Positions 60,556 to 64,000 of a DNA stretch of 64,000 nt are shown in pieces. How positions within the stretch are numbered: the first letter of the stretch is position 1; each line of letters opens with the position of its first letter. The notes beneath the pieces were generated by a model. That model did not search any database. It was not told the DNA's origin and worked only from the letters and a program-made list of their open reading frames with translations. The position numbers and the translations under genes are program-made. Source of the DNA: Pseudomonadota bacterium. Lineage in GTDB: Bacteria > Bdellovibrionota > Bacteriovoracia > Bacteriovoracales > Bacteriovoracaceae. Where the stretch lies: contig JAIYDL010000001.1 of NCBI GenBank assembly GCA_027487515.1, positions 1 through 64,000 on the forward strand, written 5' to 3'.

Positions 60556-63339
60556 TTAATACTTAATGGAAGAAAAATCCTCACCGAGAGTGTCGAGCGC
60601 GTTCCGGAACGCCGTCTGTTTCGTATCGTCTCCTGTGCCCGTTGGGTTGACGGTGCCTTCGGAGTGAATCAGGAAAGTCGAGTTGTCGTACCTTGGACCT
60701 CCCCCGGATTGCACCGAATCAAGTGTGATGAACTTTGTAGAGTAGAAGTTTCGACGCATTTTGTCACTTATGTCTGAGGAGAGAGGGCTCACAAACGTGC
60801 CGTCAAAATTGGCACCCGTGAATGGGCCCGGCATGTAGGCCGTGAGGAGCCGCATGTTATCGGCGTTTCTATCGTAGGAGTATTCCATCTGGTAGTAGGT
60901 TGGATCATAGGAGCCGGGATTTACGATGCCCCCTGAAAAATACTCCTCAAGGAGACTTCCGAGTGGCTTGGGACACCCGTCAGGGTTGGCCGGTGCCAGC
61001 GCGGGCCTCACCGGGCCGCCGTAATAAAAATACAGGAAGCGACCTGCGAGGCTCGAGCACGACTCTGGCATGAGAGTGATGTCATTGGCCGCGAAGTCGA
61101 TGTCGGAGATGCCCTTGGCGGATCGGATCACTCCCTGGGCCGCGCCCTGAGCACCGCCGGCGAGATTGTCTTTCTCTTTAAAGACTGCGAGGGCCGCCTT
61201 GTTCATCGCCATCTTGTACTTGGTCATGCCGGTTTCCTGAGCGCCCATGAATTCGTAGATGGCACTGAGGACCTCTTGCGCCGAGCTGTAAAGAACGTCG
61301 ACCTGATCGTTGGCCTTGAAAAGGGGCGCATAGATCCGAGTCCGATAGACATCGATCCCATTCTTATTCACCTCACCCTGCTCATCCGTAATGAAGCCGA
61401 AGGAATCGAGGCCCGCCCCGAGGTTCAGGGCCTCGTTCGGCGTCGGGATCAGGTAGTTTGCAGCTTCGTAAAGAGTGGGGGCCTTGATCCGGGCAATCTC
61501 CGCGTCAAGGTCGCTCGGTGAAATCGTCGGGCTGAGTGCGGTACCTTTGAATTTCTTGAACTGATACTGAGCATAGAGTCCCACCGGTTGCTCGGTGCTG
61601 GGATTTTTGGCGTCGAGGATATGGATCCGATCTGTTGCTAGCGTGTAGCCCGTGCTCTTGAAGGGAACTTCATAATCGTACACGAGATTCGGAACTCCGA
61701 ACTGGACACCGCCGGCGTCGGCGAGCTTTCCTCCCAGCGGTTTATCGGGAGCCTCAAGCCAGAATGATCCCGGCGCCTGAGTCGAGTTGGTCGGGAGCGG
61801 GAGCCCGGGGATGAACTTAAGGCCTCCAGCGGCGGTTTCGCTGTAGAGCTTTCCTCGGATCGTGACTCCGTCAAACTTGTAGGAGGTGATGTAGGGGAGG
61901 GAGCGCAGCTTGAGGGAATCGGTGCGACCCACGATGTAGTTTTCACTCTGCTTCTGCGTGAAGAGCATGGGCCCGATCCGGCCCCCCATGGGCTTCGCGG
62001 CGGCGTAAGCCGTGAGCACCACGGGCCCTTCCGTGAACGGGTTAAACATTCCGACGAACTCGGCTTCGCCTTTCACCGCATAGTAAGTAAGGACGTCTGG
62101 GTCTTTGTAGAATCCCATCGGATAGCCGGGAACGGGAATCGCGACCTTCGAGACGTCACAGGCACCAGAGGTTTTATCGTCGTTCCGAGGAAACATGGCC
62201 GCATAAAAGATGGCGTAGTTCACCATCATGAGCTTCAGGTCGACCCACTGCTTTTCGTACTGCTTCTCTTTCGGAATCAGGAGATTGCTCGCGTTGGCTT
62301 CGTTGGGATAGCTCACCTTCTTCGGCGGAAGTTCCGTCAGCGTGAACGACGACTTCATTTCGCTGTCCTCTTCGTTTCCGAGGTTCCTGTACCCCGAGTA
62401 GAAGGCCTTCACGATGCGCTCATTCCCGAGTCTTTTTTCTTGGGAGATCGCGCCGATGGCCTTGGTGCAGTTCGTGAGATTCGTCGAGCCGTTCGCGCAC
62501 ACCTTCCCGGGTTCGGCGGGTCGGTTCATGACAAACTCGAGGTTCCGGATCCGCAGTGCGAGTTCCACGGCCCGGGGCCACGCCCCTTGCCGGTCCGAGA
62601 GGATGGCTGGGCCTCGGCCGGCCAGGGAATCATCCATGCCGTTTGAGAGAACGTTGTAGGTCCAGGTGGTCGCGACCGTCATGTTCAGATCCGACCGGTC
62701 GACGCAGTCGGCGATCTTCGTGGAGATGAGGACATCGGTGAAGGCCCGTGACGCTTCCTCGGCTCCGGGAAGATTCGACGACCCGAACTCCGGGAGACCC
62801 GGGACCGAGTAGCGCTTGCAGATGTTAGTTTTGGAGCCTGCGATGTGGATACAGACGGCTGGAATGTTGAACTGGTCCTCGGTCTGGACTCCGGAGAGGA
62901 CGTTGACGTCTTTCTCGAGCTTGAAGCGCATGACACCGGAGTCTCCCGGGGTCTCAACGTCGGCGATGTTGAGGTTTCCGATCACGTAGTACTTGTAGAG
63001 CCACTCTTTGTAGATGTTGCGCATTTCCCAGTTAAGGTAGGCGATCTTCGTGAGCTGCCGCGCCTGCACGGCCGCTCCCGCGAACGCCGCCGCGTCCGTG
63101 GCGTTCTGGAGGTTGATCTTGGCCTTCACGAAGAGACCCACATTGATCACGAACGCCACGATGGTGATCATCACCACGAGAGAGGCGGAGAAGAATATGC
63201 TGATTTGTCCCCGCTCGTTGTTGAGCAGGGCCATTCGGGGGGTTCGTTTTGCCACTGGCGCCAATTCTTGTCCGTTAAAGCTGGTGAATTTACGTCTCCC
63301 TATTTTGGTACGTGTCTTGCCTTGTGTAAAGGCATCCAA
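60556..63339 (-). CDS. Very large Tad/TadG-like pilus-assembly family protein
   Basis: The frame covers up to 927 residues. The recognisable part is the Tad N-terminal region: ERGQISIFFSASLVVMITIV is a membrane helix with the RGQ start of TadE/TadG-like proteins, followed by NLQNATDAAAFAGAAVQARQ. The rest, over 800 residues, is exported and not recognised. The TTG at 63339 gives the longest form; the ATG at 63234 (MALLNNERGQ), 35 codons later, would fit the family better, though neither has a good Shine-Dalgarno. No other tad genes are in the window. The protein may be a pilus-associated surface protein. Confidence 0.75.
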   Translation of the reverse strand: MDAFTQGKTRTKIGRRKFTSFNGQELAPVAKRTPRMALLNNERGQISIFFSASLVVMITIVAFVINVGLFVKAKINLQNATDAAAFAGAAVQARQLTKIAYLNWEMRNIYKEWLYKYYVIGNLNIADVETPGDSGVMRFKLEKDVNVLSGVQTEDQFNIPAVCIHIAGSKTNICKRYSVPGLPEFGSSNLPGAEEASRAFTDVLISTKIADCVDRSDLNMTVATTWTYNVLSNGMDDSLAGRGPAILSDRQGAWPRAVELALRIRNLEFVMNRPAEPGKVCANGSTNLTNCTKAIGAISQEKRLGNERIVKAFYSGYRNLGNEEDSEMKSSFTLTELPPKKVSYPNEANASNLLIPKEKQYEKQWVDLKLMMVNYAIFYAAMFPRNDDKTSGACDVSKVAIPVPGYPMGFYKDPDVLTYYAVKGEAEFVGMFNPFTEGPVVLTAYAAAKPMGGRIGPMLFTQKQSENYIVGRTDSLKLRSLPYITSYKFDGVTIRGKLYSETAAGGLKFIPGLPLPTNSTQAPGSFWLEAPDKPLGGKLADAGGVQFGVPNLVYDYEVPFKSTGYTLATDRIHILDAKNPSTEQPVGLYAQYQFKKFKGTALSPTISPSDLDAEIARIKAPTLYEAANYLIPTPNEALNLGAGLDSFGFITDEQGEVNKNGIDVYRTRIYAPLFKANDQVDVLYSSAQEVLSAIYEFMGAQETGMTKYKMAMNKAALAVFKEKDNLAGGAQGAAQGVIRSAKGISDIDFAANDITLMPESCSSLAGRFLYFYYGGPVRPALAPANPDGCPKPLGSLLEEYFSGGIVNPGSYDPTYYQMEYSYDRNADNMRLLTAYMPGPFTGANFDGTFVSPLSSDISDKMRRNFYSTKFITLDSVQSGGGPRYDNSTFLIHSEGTVNPTGTGDDTKQTAFRNALDTLGEDFSSIKY

Positions 63340-63435
63340 AGGGTACCGATCTTTGGTAGCTGGACGTGAGTCGAATTCGGTAAGCCTTTCCTAGCATCCC
63401 ACCTTGTTTTCACCCCGCCACAACAGTTCACCACC

Positions 63436-63467
63436 CTAGGCATCGCAGGATGCCTAGAGGTTCTTTT
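63436..63467 (+). terminator. Hairpin with T-run upstream of the zinc-ribbon gene
   Basis: CTAGGCAT and ATGCCTAG (63436-63443 and 63450-63457) flank six bases; AGGTTCTTTTT follows. It has terminator form on the plus strand, but no plus-strand gene precedes it, so it may act in the leader of the next gene. Confidence 0.4.
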
Positions 63468-63548
63468 TCTGGGGTTAGCACAAGGCAAAATCTGCAGGCT
63501 CAAGGCGACGACCGGGAAGATGTGTTCTAATAACTCTAGGAGGAGTGA

Positions 63549-63932
63549 ATGAAGAAGACCACGCGAGACTGTTTCTGCGCCCTGTGCCGGTCACCCCGGA
63601 AGCTGCGCTACTCGCGCTACCTGACGACGCTCCACTACGGTCAAATCATGGTTCTCGCTCTCGTCTTCACGGCCGCGGCTTTTCCTTTTTTCGGCTGGAA
63701 GGGTGTGGGCTCGCTGCCGCTGATCTGGGCACTCTTTGAGAGCATCCATAAGTCGCTCTACCGTAAGGATCTGACGTGTCCTTACTGCGGCTTCGATCCG
63801 AAATGGTACAAAAAAGACGTTAAATTTGCCCGTCAGAAAGTCGAGGAATTCCTCAAGCAAAATCCCGACAGCCCCGTGCTCCGCCGAGTCGAGTCTTCCT
63901 CTTCTGAGAATTCCTCTTCTCGCTCGAATTAG
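63549..63932 (+). CDS. Zinc-ribbon membrane protein of unknown function
   Basis: A 127-residue protein with a CxxC pair in CFCALC near the N terminus, one or two hydrophobic segments (about residues 33-66), and a second pair in CPYCGFDPKWYKKD; together the cysteines could bind zinc on the cytoplasmic face. The tail is serine-rich. AGGAGG lies six bases before the ATG. I do not know the family. It is divergent from the Tad-like gene across some 200 bases. Confidence 0.75.
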   Translation: MKKTTRDCFCALCRSPRKLRYSRYLTTLHYGQIMVLALVFTAAAFPFFGWKGVGSLPLIWALFESIHKSLYRKDLTCPYCGFDPKWYKKDVKFARQKVEEFLKQNPDSPVLRRVESSSSENSSSRSN

Positions 63933-64000
63933 TTTTCCGGGGCGCGCAAAACTCTCATTTTATTCCAGCATTTAACCTCGGCTCCCGCTGGTCCCGTTCT

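Noticed and set aside
1-64000. tRNA or rRNA genes, CRISPR arrays and prophage modules.
   Set aside because: None was recognised on reading the intergenic gaps, which are all shorter than 300 bases; a covariance-model scan was not possible.

Overview
The window is a gene-dense bacterial chromosome segment whose GC content looks high by eye (not computed). Gene content and order point to Bdellovibrionota, the Bdellovibrio-like predatory or related bacteria. The supporting features are a flagellar cluster running flgB-flgC-fliE-fliF-fliG-fliH-fliI-fliJ-(motE-like)-fliK-flgD-(operon protein)-flgE preceded by a TPR protein and an enhancer-binding-type regulator, a homodimeric-type glycyl-tRNA synthetase next to pyruvate phosphate dikinase, many small secreted proteins and lipoproteins, and a Mla-type lipid transport operon of a Gram-negative cell. 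This assignment is an inference; no phylogeny was run. No rRNA, tRNA, CRISPR array, prophage or complete insertion sequence was recognised.

Region by region. 1-9.3 kb: lepA, a conserved hypothetical gene, a UPF0104-type membrane protein, a nitrilase-family amidase, an Nfu-type Fe-S scaffold, a compact SF2 helicase with recO, a GmhB-type heptose phosphatase that seems to start at ATT, and an MsbA-type lipid exporter; the last two suit LPS assembly. 9.3-20.6 kb: glyQS-ppdK, a serine beta-lactamase-fold protein, two tandem secreted App1-type phosphatases, mpl overlapping a lipoprotein with a possible wall-hydrolase domain, and metK with a clear promoter and terminator. 20.6-26.7 kb: an NtrC-type response regulator with a CysK-like enzyme, a 24-residue membrane peptide, and the minus-strand operon lipoprotein-mlaE-mlaF-mlaD.

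26.7-41.9 kb is the flagellar block: TPR protein, degenerate sigma-54-activator-like regulator, rod, MS ring, switch and export-ATPase genes, then hook length control, hook cap and hook, closed by a strong terminator. 42-49.7 kb holds a retropepsin-like protein, small exported proteins, ferredoxin and ppiD on the minus strand, and the cell-shape operon mreC-mreD-mrdA-rodA. 49.7-53.3 kb is an accessory stretch of secreted proteins of unknown function and a solitary transposase-like gene. 53.3-64 kb has a DUF4105/Lnb-type protein, a MarR regulator with a perfect palindromic operator, a cysteine-less rhodanese-like protein, membrane proteins, an HD phosphohydrolase with a glutaredoxin, a histone-H1-like protein with an acidic tail, a very large Tad/TadG-type protein and a zinc-ribbon membrane protein.

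The points most worth following up are the apparent ATT start of gmhB, the flagellar regulator that has lost its GAFTGA loop and Walker B acid, Shine-Dalgarno sites lying inside hairpins, the MarR operator, the bipolar histone-like protein and the twin secreted App1 phosphatases.
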